This document shows positions 18,735 to 27,019 of a stretch of DNA of 64,000 nt, in pieces. Positions within the stretch are counted from its first letter, which is position 1, and every line of letters begins with the position of its first letter. A program made the position numbers and the translations under genes. Source of the stretch: Achromobacter sp. UMC71 (GTDB taxonomy: Bacteria; Pseudomonadota; Gammaproteobacteria; Burkholderiales; Burkholderiaceae_B); the NCBI RefSeq assembly GCF_014170305.1, contig NZ_LZZT01000031.1, positions 403,925 to 467,924 on the forward strand, read 5' to 3'. The notes under the pieces are model-generated. The model made no database searches. It worked only from the letters and a program-made list of their open reading frames with translations, and was not told the DNA's origin.

Positions 18735-19703
18735 TCAGCCGGTGGACGCCTGGCTGCGGGCGGCGCGGCGCAACGCCTGGGGTGGCTGGCCGTAGACCCG
18801 CAAAAACGCCCGCCGCATCCGTTCGCTGTCCGTGAAGCCCACGCGCCGCGCGATGCTCTCGATACTGCTGCCACCGGCCGCGATCTGGCCGCGCGCGGCC
18901 TCGGCGCGGATGCGCTCCACCGCCTTGGCTGGCGTTTCGCCGGTTTCGGCCTTGAAGCTGCGCAGGAACTGACGCGGGCTGACGCAAGCCACTTCCGCCA
19001 GTTGCTCCACCGTCAGGGCCGCGCCCAGGTTGGCGCGGATGTGCTCCAGCACCGCGCGCATGCGCTCGCTGTCGGGCGCCAGGTCCTGCAAGGCCGAGAA
19101 CTGCGACTGGCCGCCCGAGCGGCGGTGATACACCACCATCTCGCGGGCGGTGGCGGCGGCGACATCGGCGCCCAGGTCGGCCTCGACCATGGCCAACGCC
19201 AGGTCGATGCCGGCGGTGATGCCCGCCGACGTCCAGAGGCCGCCGTCGCGCACATGGATCTTGTCGGCATCGACCCGCACGCCCGGATGATTGCGCGCCA
19301 GCATCGCGGCGCGACGCCAGTGCGTGGTGGCGCGCAAACCATCAAGCAGCCCCGCCCCCGCCAGCACGAACGCGCCGGTGCAGACGCTGGCCAGGCGCTT
19401 GCCCGCTTGCCGCTGCGCGTGCAGATAGCGGCGCATGCCTGGCGTCACGGCGGTCTCGCGCGCGCCTTCGCCGCCGGCCACGATCAGCGTGTCGGCCCGT
19501 AACCCCCGCCATGGCCGGGTCTGGATTTCGATGCCGCTGGTGCTGCGCACCAAGCCGCCGTGCTCGGACACCACTTGTACCGTGTAGGCCGGCCCCGTGG
19601 CCGTGGGCGCCTCGGCGCCAGCGATCTGGAACACGGCGGCCGGACCGGACATGTCCAGCAGCTGGAAATTGGGCACGAGCAGAAAGGCGACGGTGTGAGG
19701 CAT
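18735..19703 (-). CDS. GlxA-family AraC-type transcriptional regulator (DJ-1/PfpI sensor domain plus HTH)
   Basis: Regulator of 322 residues. The N-terminal DJ-1/PfpI-like domain spans about residues 1-190 (MPHTVAFLLVPNFQLLDMSG), with the nucleophile-elbow Cys108 in SVCTGAFVLAGAGLL. The C-terminal AraC double HTH covers about 215-315 (LTVEQLAEVACVSPRQFLRS, then RVGFTDSERMRRAFLRVYG). Such proteins sense small amino or nitrogen compounds in several families, but the ligand here is unknown. It is divergent from an MFS transporter gene, a likely target. Confidence 0.92.
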   Translation of the reverse strand: MPHTVAFLLVPNFQLLDMSGPAAVFQIAGAEAPTATGPAYTVQVVSEHGGLVRSTSGIEIQTRPWRGLRADTLIVAGGEGARETAVTPGMRRYLHAQRQAGKRLASVCTGAFVLAGAGLLDGLRATTHWRRAAMLARNHPGVRVDADKIHVRDGGLWTSAGITAGIDLALAMVEADLGADVAAATAREMVVYHRRSGGQSQFSALQDLAPDSERMRAVLEHIRANLGAALTVEQLAEVACVSPRQFLRSFKAETGETPAKAVERIRAEAARGQIAAGGSSIESIARRVGFTDSERMRRAFLRVYGQPPQALRRAARSQASTG

Positions 19704-19730
19704 GTGGCGTTTTTTAAGGGAATTATGTCA

Positions 19731-19758
19731 TTTACGCCAAAGTGTGCGCCGCTATAGT
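19731..19758 (+). promoter_or_regulatory. Putative promoter of the MFS transporter gene
   Basis: TTTACG (19731-19736) and TATAGT (19753-19758) with a 16-bp spacer, in the AT-richer gap between the divergent GlxA-type regulator and MFS genes. Transcription would begin about 19765, some 20 nt before the first ATG. Confidence 0.45.
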
Positions 19759-19784
19759 AGGCGCTGTCAAACCCTGCGCTTGTC

Positions 19785-21083
19785 ATGGCCGCCCTGCCTG
19801 TTCAGCAGACGGGACGCGGACTGGCCGGCTCCGTTCTTCTCTCCTTCGCCGCCCCTATGCGCCCGTCATCCCGTACCGCCCCCGGCCACCGCAACGCCCG
19901 GCTGCTGGCCGTCTGCCAGGGCCTGTTCATCGCCGCCATCTCCATCGACCTGACCCTGACGGCCCTGACCGGCCACATGCTGGCGCCCAACAAGGCGCTG
20001 TCCACCCTGCCCTTCGCGCTGATCACCGTGGCCGGCGCGCTGGTCACCTGGTTCGCCTCGCTGCTGATGCAGCGCATCGGCCGCCGCAACGGCTTCGCGC
20101 TGGGCGCCCTGGCCGGGGCGGCGGGCGGTGGCCTCTCGGTGTGGGCGGTGTTCCACGCGGACTTCTGGGCCTTCTGCGCCGGCACCGCACTGGTCGGCGT
20201 GTTCCAGGCGTTCGCCCAGTACTACCGGCTGGCGGCGGCGGACGCGGTCGAACCCGCGGCCAAGACCCGCGCGATCTCGGTGGTGATGACGGGAGGCGTC
20301 ATCGCCGCCATCGCCGGCCCCGCGCTGGCCAACTGGAGCCGCGACCTGTTCGCCCCCGTCACCTTCGCTGGCGCGTACCTGATGGTGGCGCTTTTGGCAT
20401 TGCTGTCCGCCGTCCTGTTGTGGGGGTTCTATCGCGACACGGAGGCGCCGGCCCAGGCCGGCGATGCGCAGGCGGGCCTGCCGGCCAGGCCGCTGCGCGA
20501 AGTCGCGCGCCAGCCGATATTCGTAGCGGCGCTGGCCAACAACGTGGTGGGCTCGGTGTCGATGATGTTCATCATGACCGCCGCTCCGCTGGCCGCCGTG
20601 GCATGCAGCCACAGCATCGGCGACGGCGCCAGCATCATGCAATGGCACCTGGTCGGCATGTATGCGCCGGCCTTCTTCGCCGGCGCGCTGATCCAGCGCT
20701 TCGGCCTGGCCCGCGTGCTGTGGGCCGGCATGCTGCTCAATATCGCCAGCGCACTGATCGCCATGGGATCGCCGTCGCTGCCCGCGTTCTATGCGGCGCT
20801 GTTCTGCCTGGGCGTGGGCTGGAATTTCATGTTCGTCGGCGGCACCACGCTGCTGGCGCAGTCGTACCGGCCGGCCGAACGCGCCCGCGCCCAGGGCGCG
20901 GCCGAAATGCTGCGCTATGCCGCGACGGCGCTGGCGACACTGGCCGCCGGGCCAGCGCTGGACCGGTTTGGATGGGAGGCCTTGAATGCGGCCATGCTGC
21001 CGGTGGTGCTGGCCGCCGGCCTGATGACCTGGTACTGGGCCCGCGGCGCGGCCCGCAGCGCCGTGGTTGCCGGTCAGGCCTAG
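19785..21083 (+). CDS. MFS transporter
   Basis: Inner-membrane transporter of 432 residues from ATG 19785. An internal ATG at 19857 gives 408 residues and places TM1 (ARLLAVCQGLFIAAISIDLT) at a more usual distance from the N-terminus. Neither start has a clear ribosome site. Twelve helices are expected; visible motifs include LLMQRIGRRNGF between TM2 and TM3 and LAQSYRPAERARAQG between TM10 and TM11, resembling the latter in YnfM-like carriers. Direction and substrate are unknown. The GlxA-type regulator on the other side of its promoter probably controls it. Confidence 0.85.
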   Translation: MAALPVQQTGRGLAGSVLLSFAAPMRPSSRTAPGHRNARLLAVCQGLFIAAISIDLTLTALTGHMLAPNKALSTLPFALITVAGALVTWFASLLMQRIGRRNGFALGALAGAAGGGLSVWAVFHADFWAFCAGTALVGVFQAFAQYYRLAAADAVEPAAKTRAISVVMTGGVIAAIAGPALANWSRDLFAPVTFAGAYLMVALLALLSAVLLWGFYRDTEAPAQAGDAQAGLPARPLREVARQPIFVAALANNVVGSVSMMFIMTAAPLAAVACSHSIGDGASIMQWHLVGMYAPAFFAGALIQRFGLARVLWAGMLLNIASALIAMGSPSLPAFYAALFCLGVGWNFMFVGGTTLLAQSYRPAERARAQGAAEMLRYAATALATLAAGPALDRFGWEALNAAMLPVVLAAGLMTWYWARGAARSAVVAGQA

Positions 21084-21146
21084 GGCCAGTTCACCCTATC
21101 AGGCGCCTTGCACAGGCCCTAGGCGCGGGACGCGGCGCCTTGGCCC

Positions 21147-21479
21147 CTACTGCTGCTGACGCCGCTGCTCCAGTTCCCGCAGGCATTGCGCCACGCCTGC
21201 CTGCATCTGGGCGTTGGACACTGCGGCGCGGTCGGAGACCTCGCGGCAACGCACATACTGCGCCTGGCTTTCGGGGGTATCGCGGATCGCGGCGGGCGCC
21301 GAATTCGGATCGGGCGTGACGGTCATGCGCAGCGTCGAGGGCGGCGACAGGCTGCCGTCCTTGGAGCGCTGGCTGGGATATTGGAATTCCTGGGTGACCG
21401 GCGCCGCGCTTTGCGCGTGGGCCACGCCGGCAGCGCAGGCCAGGGCCAGCAAGGCGGCGGACAGCGGGAGTTTTTTCAT
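21147..21479 (-). CDS. Small secreted protein of unknown function
   Basis: A 110-residue protein with a clear signal peptide (MKKLPLSAALLALACAAGVA, cleavage near AHAQ). The mature part is polar with two cysteines (VRCREVSD and VAQCLREL) that could form one disulfide, and ends in a Gln/Arg-rich tail (LEQRRQQQ). The start is set by GAGAGG before ATG; a 12-codon longer start lacks a signal-peptide-like N-terminus. I do not recognise the family. It is likely periplasmic. Confidence 0.75.
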   Translation of the reverse strand: MKKLPLSAALLALACAAGVAHAQSAAPVTQEFQYPSQRSKDGSLSPPSTLRMTVTPDPNSAPAAIRDTPESQAQYVRCREVSDRAAVSNAQMQAGVAQCLRELEQRRQQQ

Positions 21480-21648
21480 GGCGACCTCTCTTCGTTGGTG
21501 CGCGCCCGGCAAACCCGGGCCAACTGCCCCGCCCTGCGGCGCGCCGGTCTATGGTAGCCCCGCGCGCGGCTGGCGGGCATGCCAAAACGCTACGCGCGCC
21601 GCCGGAGTTGTTTCTTGCGGTTTCCCGCGACCGGCTCCATCACCCGGA

Positions 21649-21993
21649 TCAGGGCTTGGCGGGCCGATTGGGGGACGTCGCCGCGCCGGACGGGCCGGCC
21701 GATGATGCGCCGGCGCCAGACGCTTTGACGACGGCTGGCTTGGCGGGTGAGTCCCCCGGCGGCTGGCCCGGCCAGGCACGAGGCGCCGTCCGCAAAGGAT
21801 CCAGCAAGCCGGACAGGCCGTTATGGTCCAGTTCAAGCATCAGCGCCAGCAAACGGCCGAGCTCGCCTTTCGGAAAGCCCTTGCGCGCGAACCACGCCAG
21901 GTAGGGCCCGGGCAGGTCGGCGATCAAATGGCCCTGGTACTTGCCAAAGGGCATGGTACGCGTCACCAGCAACGACAGCAGTTCAGGATCCAT
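21649..21993 (-). CDS. DUF3820 family protein
   Basis: 114 residues. The first 65 carry the DUF3820 pattern: MPFGKYQGHLIADLPGPYL, then AWFARKGFPKGELG and LLALMLELDHNGL. The C-terminal 45 residues are Pro/Ala/Ser-rich and probably disordered. The family is described as a putative quorum-sensing-regulated virulence factor, but the biochemical role is unknown. It lies 6 bp after the isochorismatase-like gene on the same strand, so the two are probably co-transcribed. Confidence 0.85.
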   Translation of the reverse strand: MDPELLSLLVTRTMPFGKYQGHLIADLPGPYLAWFARKGFPKGELGRLLALMLELDHNGLSGLLDPLRTAPRAWPGQPPGDSPAKPAVVKASGAGASSAGPSGAATSPNRPAKP

Positions 21994-21999
21994 GGCGGT

Positions 22000-22551
22000 T
22001 CAGGGCGCGGCCGTGCCGCCGAAGGTGATGTCGGCGGCGGGAATGGCCGCGATCTTGACGCCAAAGCTGGCGATGGACGACAGCGTGGCATTGTGGTGCG
22101 CGCGGATCTGCGCGCCGGGGGCGTGCGGCTTGTCCTGGGTGGTATGGGCATCCGCCGCCAGCGTGACCGGAAAGCCCAGCGCCGCCGCGCGGCGCACGGT
22201 GGTGTCGACGCAGAACTCGCTGGCATAGCCGCACACCACCAGTTGCCTGGCGCCGGCTCGCGCCAGCACGTCCGCCAGATCGGTGCGCAGGAAAGAATCG
22301 GGCGTGGTCTTGCGCACCCGGATGTCACCGTCGGCCGGTTGCAGCCGCACGTCCAGTTGCCAGGCGGGCAGGCCGTAGTCCATCTGGCTACCGGGCGCTT
22401 CATGCTGCACGTAGATCACCGGCACCTGGGCGGCGCGGGCGCGTTCGGTCAAAGCGTTGATGCGCGCCAGCACGGCGTCGGCATCGGCGGGGGGCGGCGA
22501 GGTCTCGAACAGCGCGCGTTGCACATCGATCACGATCAAAGCGGACGTCAT
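22000..22551 (-). CDS. Isochorismatase-like cysteine hydrolase
   Basis: Hydrolase of 183 residues with the family triad in place: D9 (LIVIDVQ), K81 (VRKTTPDSF) and C114 (YASEFCVDTT). Members cleave vinyl ethers or amides such as nicotinamide or N-carbamoyl compounds; the substrate here is undetermined. Two adjacent ATG codons (22554 and 22551) follow GAGGAA, and the second has better spacing. A longer frame would overlap the end of the upstream GNAT gene. It forms a probable unit with the GNAT gene before it and DUF3820 after it. Confidence 0.9.
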   Translation of the reverse strand: MTSALIVIDVQRALFETSPPPADADAVLARINALTERARAAQVPVIYVQHEAPGSQMDYGLPAWQLDVRLQPADGDIRVRKTTPDSFLRTDLADVLARAGARQLVVCGYASEFCVDTTVRRAAALGFPVTLAADAHTTQDKPHAPGAQIRAHHNATLSSIASFGVKIAAIPAADITFGGTAAP

Positions 22552-22595
22552 CATTTCCTCGTGGGGGGTCCGTTGCATGGGGTGGTTTGAATCCA

Positions 22596-23171
22596 TCAGC
22601 CGCATTCCGCGCCGACGATGGGCGGCGGCCAGATGCGCGCGTAGATCCAGAAATGGCGAGGTTCGCCGCGCACCACCCGGTAGTGGTGCAGCAAGCCTTC
22701 ACGGTGGAAGCGGCAACGTTCCAGCACGCCCGCCGAGGTGGTGTTGGTGTCCAGCACCGTGGCCTGCACCCGGGCCAGGCCCAGCGTTTGCAGCGCCCAG
22801 GTGGTCAAGACCTCGCACGCTTGCGTGGCAATGCCCTGCCGCCAGTATGGCGGCGCGATGTCGTAGGCGATTTCGGCGCGGCGGGCCGGCAGCGAGATCT
22901 CGTTCAGGCCGATGGTGCCGATCAGGCGATCGTCGGCGCCCGCGATCGCCAGACGCACACTGTGCGTGGCGGCGGGGTCGGCGTAGCCATGGATCAGCCG
23001 GACCAGCGAGTCCGGGCCGTCCAGCTGCCAGCTGGTGTGACGGGTGACGGCCTCGTCACGCAGATAGGCGTGCCAGTCAACCGCATCCGCTTCATGCAGC
23101 GGACGCAGGCGCAAACCGGCGATGCCCAGGTCAGGAGCATGGCGCGGCCAGTCGGTAAGGGGGATGGACAT
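22596..23171 (-). CDS. GNAT N-acetyltransferase, RimJ/RimL-like
   Basis: Acetyltransferase of 191 residues. LRLRPLHEADAVDWHAYL is the usual opening for RimJ-type members. The acetyl-CoA loop is PPYWRQGIATQACEVLTTWAL and the C-terminal motif VLDTNTTSAGVLERCRFHREG is conserved in the group. The acceptor may be a protein N-terminus or a small amine and cannot be told from the sequence. It lies upstream of the isochorismatase-like gene by 44 bp on the same strand. Confidence 0.88.
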   Translation of the reverse strand: MSIPLTDWPRHAPDLGIAGLRLRPLHEADAVDWHAYLRDEAVTRHTSWQLDGPDSLVRLIHGYADPAATHSVRLAIAGADDRLIGTIGLNEISLPARRAEIAYDIAPPYWRQGIATQACEVLTTWALQTLGLARVQATVLDTNTTSAGVLERCRFHREGLLHHYRVVRGEPRHFWIYARIWPPPIVGAECG

Positions 23172-23271
23172 GCGTCGAGATCGTTAAAACACTGCGTCTG
23201 GGCTTCGGCCAGCCAGGCGCGCAAGCCTGCGCGTCGACAAGGTCAGCCACGAGATTAACAGGCTTGCCAGG

Positions 23272-23919
23272 TCAGAAATCCAGCCGCCCCTTCAATTCGC
23301 CAAACGGCACCATAACGTGTTCGCGGTAGGCCGGGCGCGCCTGCAGGCGCTCGTACCAGGCACGCACGTTGGGCAGCGGCGCATGCGCGATGTCCAGTTC
23401 GTAATAGCGGTACAAGGCCGTGGCCGCGGGAATGTCCGCGAGCGACAACGCCTGCCCGTCGAGGTAGGGCTGCGCGGCCAGCACCGCGTCCAGCTGCCGC
23501 AAGCACGCGTGGGTGGCCGCCAGGCTGCGCGCAATGGCCGGTACGTCGCGCTGCGCCTCGGGCGTGCGGTAATAGCCCCAGAACACGCCCACCAAAAAGG
23601 CGGGCTGCAAGGCCGTCTGCGCCCAATCCATCCAGCCGTCGGCGCGCGCCCGCCGCGCCGGGTCGGCGGGCCAGAGCGCGCCGGCGCCGTAGCGCGCCGC
23701 CAGATAGCGCAGGATGGCATGGGATTCCCACACCACGGTATCGCCGTCACGCAGCAGCGGCACCTTGCCGTGCGGATTCAGGCTGAGGAACTGCGGCGTG
23801 TCCAGTACGCCGAACTGCCCCCCCGCCGGCACGTGTTCGTACGACAGGCCCAATTCGCCCGCCAGCCACAAGACCTTTTGCACATTGAATGAGCTGCGCC
23901 GGCCCCAGATCGTCAACAT
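23272..23919 (-). CDS. Glutathione S-transferase family protein
   Basis: Cytosolic enzyme of 215 residues. The N-terminal thioredoxin-like domain has GRRSSFNVQKVLWLAGELG with a candidate catalytic Ser9/Ser10, a cis-proline loop GKVPLL, and VVWESHAILRYLA for the glutathione gamma-glutamyl contact. The C-terminal helical domain includes YLDGQALSLADIPAATALYR with the N-capping box. These features place it with theta-like bacterial GSTs. The electrophile substrate is unknown. The OsmC-like gene ends 26 bp away on the same strand, so a shared detoxification/oxidative role is plausible. Confidence 0.9.
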   Translation of the reverse strand: MLTIWGRRSSFNVQKVLWLAGELGLSYEHVPAGGQFGVLDTPQFLSLNPHGKVPLLRDGDTVVWESHAILRYLAARYGAGALWPADPARRARADGWMDWAQTALQPAFLVGVFWGYYRTPEAQRDVPAIARSLAATHACLRQLDAVLAAQPYLDGQALSLADIPAATALYRYYELDIAHAPLPNVRAWYERLQARPAYREHVMVPFGELKGRLDF

Positions 23920-23945
23920 ATCGCCATCCTTGGACGCTGCCCGTG

Positions 23946-24419
23946 TCAGCTGGCCACGACCACGCGCGGCTCGCAGTGCACCGGGAAATTCACGGAATTG
24001 GCGATGTAGCAGAAGTGATGCGCGCGGGCGTGCAGGGCTTCGGCCAGCCCGGCGTCGCCGCCCACCTGGATGGTGACTTCGGGGCGCAGCGTCACCGACG
24101 CAAACGCGCCACCCCGCTCGGGCTCTTCGCGCATCACGCCGTGCGCGTCATCGCGATAGGCCGTGACCGTGATGCCCTCGACTGCGCACAGGTGCAGATA
24201 CCAGAGCTTGTGGCAGGCCGACAGCGACGCCACCAGCAGGTCTTCCGGGTTCCAGCGCGCGGCATCGCCGCGAAAGGCCGGATCGGCCGACCCGGCGATG
24301 TCGGCCTTGCCCGGCGCCTGGATCAGGTGGTCGCGGGAATAAGCCGTGTAGCTGGCGGTGCCCTTGCCGGTGTTGCCGGTCCAGGTCACGTTGACGTCGT
24401 AGTGGTGTTCGCCTTTCAT
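23946..24419 (-). CDS. OsmC/Ohr family protein
   Basis: 157 residues with the OsmC fold pattern: early beta hairpin (VNVTWTGNTGKGTASY), WNPEDLLVASLSACHKLWYL carrying the first redox cysteine, and HARAHHFCYIANSVNFPV carrying the second. The two-cysteine arrangement is that of organic-hydroperoxide-reducing OsmC-like proteins. The start MKGEHHYD is chosen over an upstream Met because the fold begins directly there. It lies directly before the GST gene on the minus strand. Confidence 0.9.
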   Translation of the reverse strand: MKGEHHYDVNVTWTGNTGKGTASYTAYSRDHLIQAPGKADIAGSADPAFRGDAARWNPEDLLVASLSACHKLWYLHLCAVEGITVTAYRDDAHGVMREEPERGGAFASVTLRPEVTIQVGGDAGLAEALHARAHHFCYIANSVNFPVHCEPRVVVAS

Positions 24420-24583
24420 TGCGGAAATCCCCGGTTGCGCCGCCCTGGCGCAAAGATGGATAGCGTAGCGCAAGCGCGCGGTTCAAGTGGCGCAGGCCAC
24501 GGGACAAAACTGACACATCGAGCACAGGCGCGTGCCGGACGCGCTTGCGCCAGGCAGGCCGAGCCGCGCCGGATGCGAGCGCG

Positions 24584-24979
24584 TCAGGCCGGCGGCGCAT
24601 CCGGATAGGTGGCGACCTGCGGCCCATCCACCAGCCACGGCACATCGTGCGAGGTATGGATATGCGCCGACGGCTGCGCTGCCGGATCGTCGTCCAGCGT
24701 CGCCACGCGCAGGATGACCTGCGGCTGTGCCACCCAATGCGCCATCAGATGGGCGCCGCAGGCCGTGCAGAAATGGCGGATCTTGCCCGGCGACGACTCG
24801 TACGAGCCCAGTGCCGCCTCGCCCCGGGTCCAGCGGAAGTCCTCGCGCGCCACGCGCGCGGTCGATGCAAAAGCCGCGCCGTGCGCCTTGCGGCAGGTGA
24901 CACAATGGCAGTGAAAAATCGGCCCCGACAGGCGCTCGGCCTCGTAGGCCACCGCGCCGCACAGACAGCTTCCCTTCAT
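24584..24979 (-). CDS. GFA family (glutathione-dependent formaldehyde-activating fold) zinc protein
   Basis: 131 residues with the zinc-binding pattern of the Gfa/CENP-V fold: SCLCGAVAYE, HCHCVTCRKAHGAAF and FCTACGAHL. Although the family is named for formaldehyde activation, most members have unknown function. AAGGAG precedes the ATG, giving a firm start. It is the first of the minus-strand small-enzyme group; the 261-bp region upstream, up to the divergent lipoprotein gene, contains no other gene. Confidence 0.9.
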   Translation of the reverse strand: MKGSCLCGAVAYEAERLSGPIFHCHCVTCRKAHGAAFASTARVAREDFRWTRGEAALGSYESSPGKIRHFCTACGAHLMAHWVAQPQVILRVATLDDDPAAQPSAHIHTSHDVPWLVDGPQVATYPDAPPA

Positions 24980-25240
24980 GGCGGTTCTCCTTCGCGCCCG
25001 CCGCGACAGGCGGCCGGCTCGCAACGAAAAGCGTAGCGCAAGCGGGCGAAGCGCGAGACGCCGATACGGCCCGGATGCGGGGCATACGCGGACAAGGCGG
25101 CGCTATCCCGTCACCCACGCGCTCAGGGCAGCCGGCGGAGGGCCGTAAGGCGGGGCGCCTCCGCATTGCCTTTACATCCCGTTTCAGCAAGGACAGGCAT
25201 GCGTCCGTATCGTGGACGCTCTGCTACCCAGGAGCTCGCC

Positions 25241-25666
25241 ATGATGAAAACCACCCTGACCTGCACCCTGACAGTCGCCCTGCTTGCTGGCTGCGCCCCG
25301 TCCAAACCCATCACCGCCCGGTCCGTGCCGGTGGACAACCACACGGCGCGCAACGCGCTCGATTGGCCCGGCAGCTACGACGGCACCCTGCCCTGCGCCG
25401 ATTGCCCGGGCATCCGCATCCGCCTGACCTTGATGAAGGACGGCCGCTACGAGCGCACCACCCAATACCTGGATCGCCAGGAACAGCCCGAGACCGTGGC
25501 CGGCGGCTTCAGTTGGGAGTCCGACGGCAGCACCATCCGGCTGGACGCCTCGGGCGACAGCCAGCGCTACTTCATCGCCGAAAACCAGGTCACCCTGCTG
25601 TACCGCGACGGCACGCGCCCCACCGGCCCGCTTGCGCCGCACTATGTGCTGCGGCGCGCGCAGTAG
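25241..25666 (+). CDS. NlpE-like outer-membrane lipoprotein
   Basis: 141 residues. The lipoprotein signal peptide ends in LLAGC, so Cys18 is the lipidated residue. The mature domain has the NlpE N-terminal pattern GSYDGTLPCADCPGIRIRLT with the CADC redox-like motif, followed by beta strands (MKDGRYERTTQYLD). E. coli NlpE signals surface attachment and envelope stress to the Cpx system; whether this protein does is unknown. GGAG at 25231 supports the start; an adjacent ATG at 25244 is equally possible. It lacks the C-terminal OB domain of E. coli NlpE. Confidence 0.85.
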   Translation: MMKTTLTCTLTVALLAGCAPSKPITARSVPVDNHTARNALDWPGSYDGTLPCADCPGIRIRLTLMKDGRYERTTQYLDRQEQPETVAGGFSWESDGSTIRLDASGDSQRYFIAENQVTLLYRDGTRPTGPLAPHYVLRRAQ

Positions 25667-25782
25667 CGCAACGCCCTGCCGGCGGCATCGCGCAAGCCGC
25701 CGGCTTCCGGCTATTCTTCCAGGCTGAACACGCCGCGCCGCCCGGCCCCCTGCCCGGCGGCGCGGCCCCACGGAAGGAAGCC

Positions 25783-26526
25783 ATGAAAACCGATCACGAA
25801 TTGCTCGACGCCTTCGCCCCGACGGGCACGCTGCGCGCCTCCATCAACCTGGGCAATCCCATCCTGGCCAACACCCACCCCGCCACCGGCGCGCCCGGCG
25901 GCGTATCGGTGGACCTGGCCACCGAACTGGCGCGCCGGCTCGACGTGAAACTGGAGCTGGTGGTGTTCAAGTCCGCCGGCGAGTCCGTCAATGCCGTCGC
26001 CACCGAACAGGCCGACGTGGGCTTTTTCGCGATCGATCCGCTGCGTGGCGAACAGATCGCCTTCACCGCCCCCTACGTGGTCATCGAAGGCGCCTACCTG
26101 GTGCGCCAGGACTCGTCCATTACCCGCCAGGAAGAAGTGGATTGCACGGGCCAGCGCGTGGTCGTTGGCAAAGGCAGCGCCTACGACCTGTACCTGACCC
26201 GCGAACTCAAGCACGCCGAGATCTTCCGCGCGCCGACCTCGCCCGCCGTGGTCGACACCTTCATCCAGGAAAACCTGGAAGTGGCCGCCGGCGTGAAGCA
26301 GCAACTGGAGGCCGACGCGCAGCGCCTGGGCGGCCTGCGCCTGCTGGATGGCCATTTCATGCTGATCCGCCAGGCCATGGGCGTGCCCAAAAGCCGCGGC
26401 GCCAAGGCCGCCGCCTACCTGGCGGCGTTTATCGAAGCCATGAAGAAAACCGGCTTCGTCGCCGAAGCGCTGGCGCGCCACAACATCCAGGGCGCGGCGG
26501 TGGCGCCGCTGGAAAACCAGGCGTAG
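25783..26526 (+). CDS. Substrate-binding-protein fold (SBP_bac_3) protein without signal peptide
   Basis: 247 residues resembling family 3 solute-binding proteins (amino-acid type): GTLRASINLGNPILA, PGGVSVDLATELARRL, ADVGFFAIDPLRGEQIAFTA and GSAYDLYLTRELKHAEI. There is no hydrophobic leader, the start is directly at the first fold strand, and AAGGAAG immediately precedes the ATG. It is therefore predicted to be cytoplasmic unless a start was missed, which I could not find. No transporter gene is adjacent. It could be a cytosolic sensor or an enzyme of the dehydratase-like branch of this fold. Confidence 0.8.
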   Translation: MKTDHELLDAFAPTGTLRASINLGNPILANTHPATGAPGGVSVDLATELARRLDVKLELVVFKSAGESVNAVATEQADVGFFAIDPLRGEQIAFTAPYVVIEGAYLVRQDSSITRQEEVDCTGQRVVVGKGSAYDLYLTRELKHAEIFRAPTSPAVVDTFIQENLEVAAGVKQQLEADAQRLGGLRLLDGHFMLIRQAMGVPKSRGAKAAAYLAAFIEAMKKTGFVAEALARHNIQGAAVAPLENQA

Positions 26527-26661
26527 CGACCCGGCAGGCACGGCCGGCCCAGGTTCGCTGCGGCAAGCCACACGGCGTGGCCGCGCAGCGTTGCACGGCC
26601 TGTCGCCGAGAGGTATCAAATCCAGGTGAAAAGGCGCGCGGCACCCGCCGCGCGCCTGCCT

Positions 26662-26994
26662 TCAGTGGCTGATCATCCAGGGCCGCGAACCGGCAAAGGA
26701 CTTCGCCCCATCGGCCGTGGTGCGCGTCTTGCCGCTACCGCGCCCGCCCGAGCAGCAACCGCAGTTCAAGCCGTGCCCCGAGCGCGTGCTGCGCGGCTCG
26801 TGGGCGCTGCGCTCGTTGGCGGCATGGGCGCGGTTGACGGCGGACGAGAGCGCCGAGATCGCCGGCGCGCCGCCCACGATGCGGCCGGACAGCGCGCCGC
26901 AATCCGGGCATGCGGCGGGATCGCGCCATTGCGCCAACGGCCGCAACACCGCGAACGCGCCGCAGTCCGCGCAGGCATAGTCATACATGGGCAT
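26662..26994 (-). CDS. fmdB: FmdB-type zinc ribbon protein
   Basis: 110 residues. The N-terminal zinc ribbon has C8-x2-C11 (YACADCGAF) and C29-x2-C32 (ACPDCG), as in FmdB, described as the regulator of the formamide operon in Methylophilus. The C-terminus contains a further cysteine group (LNCGCCSGG) and a basic tail. AAGGAG sets the start at MPMYDYA. It lies 25 bp downstream of the formamidase gene, so the classic fmdA-fmdB order is kept. Confidence 0.88.
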   Translation of the reverse strand: MPMYDYACADCGAFAVLRPLAQWRDPAACPDCGALSGRIVGGAPAISALSSAVNRAHAANERSAHEPRSTRSGHGLNCGCCSGGRGSGKTRTTADGAKSFAGSRPWMISH

Positions 26995-27019
26995 GTCAGG
27001 CTCCTTGTCGGTGCATCCG

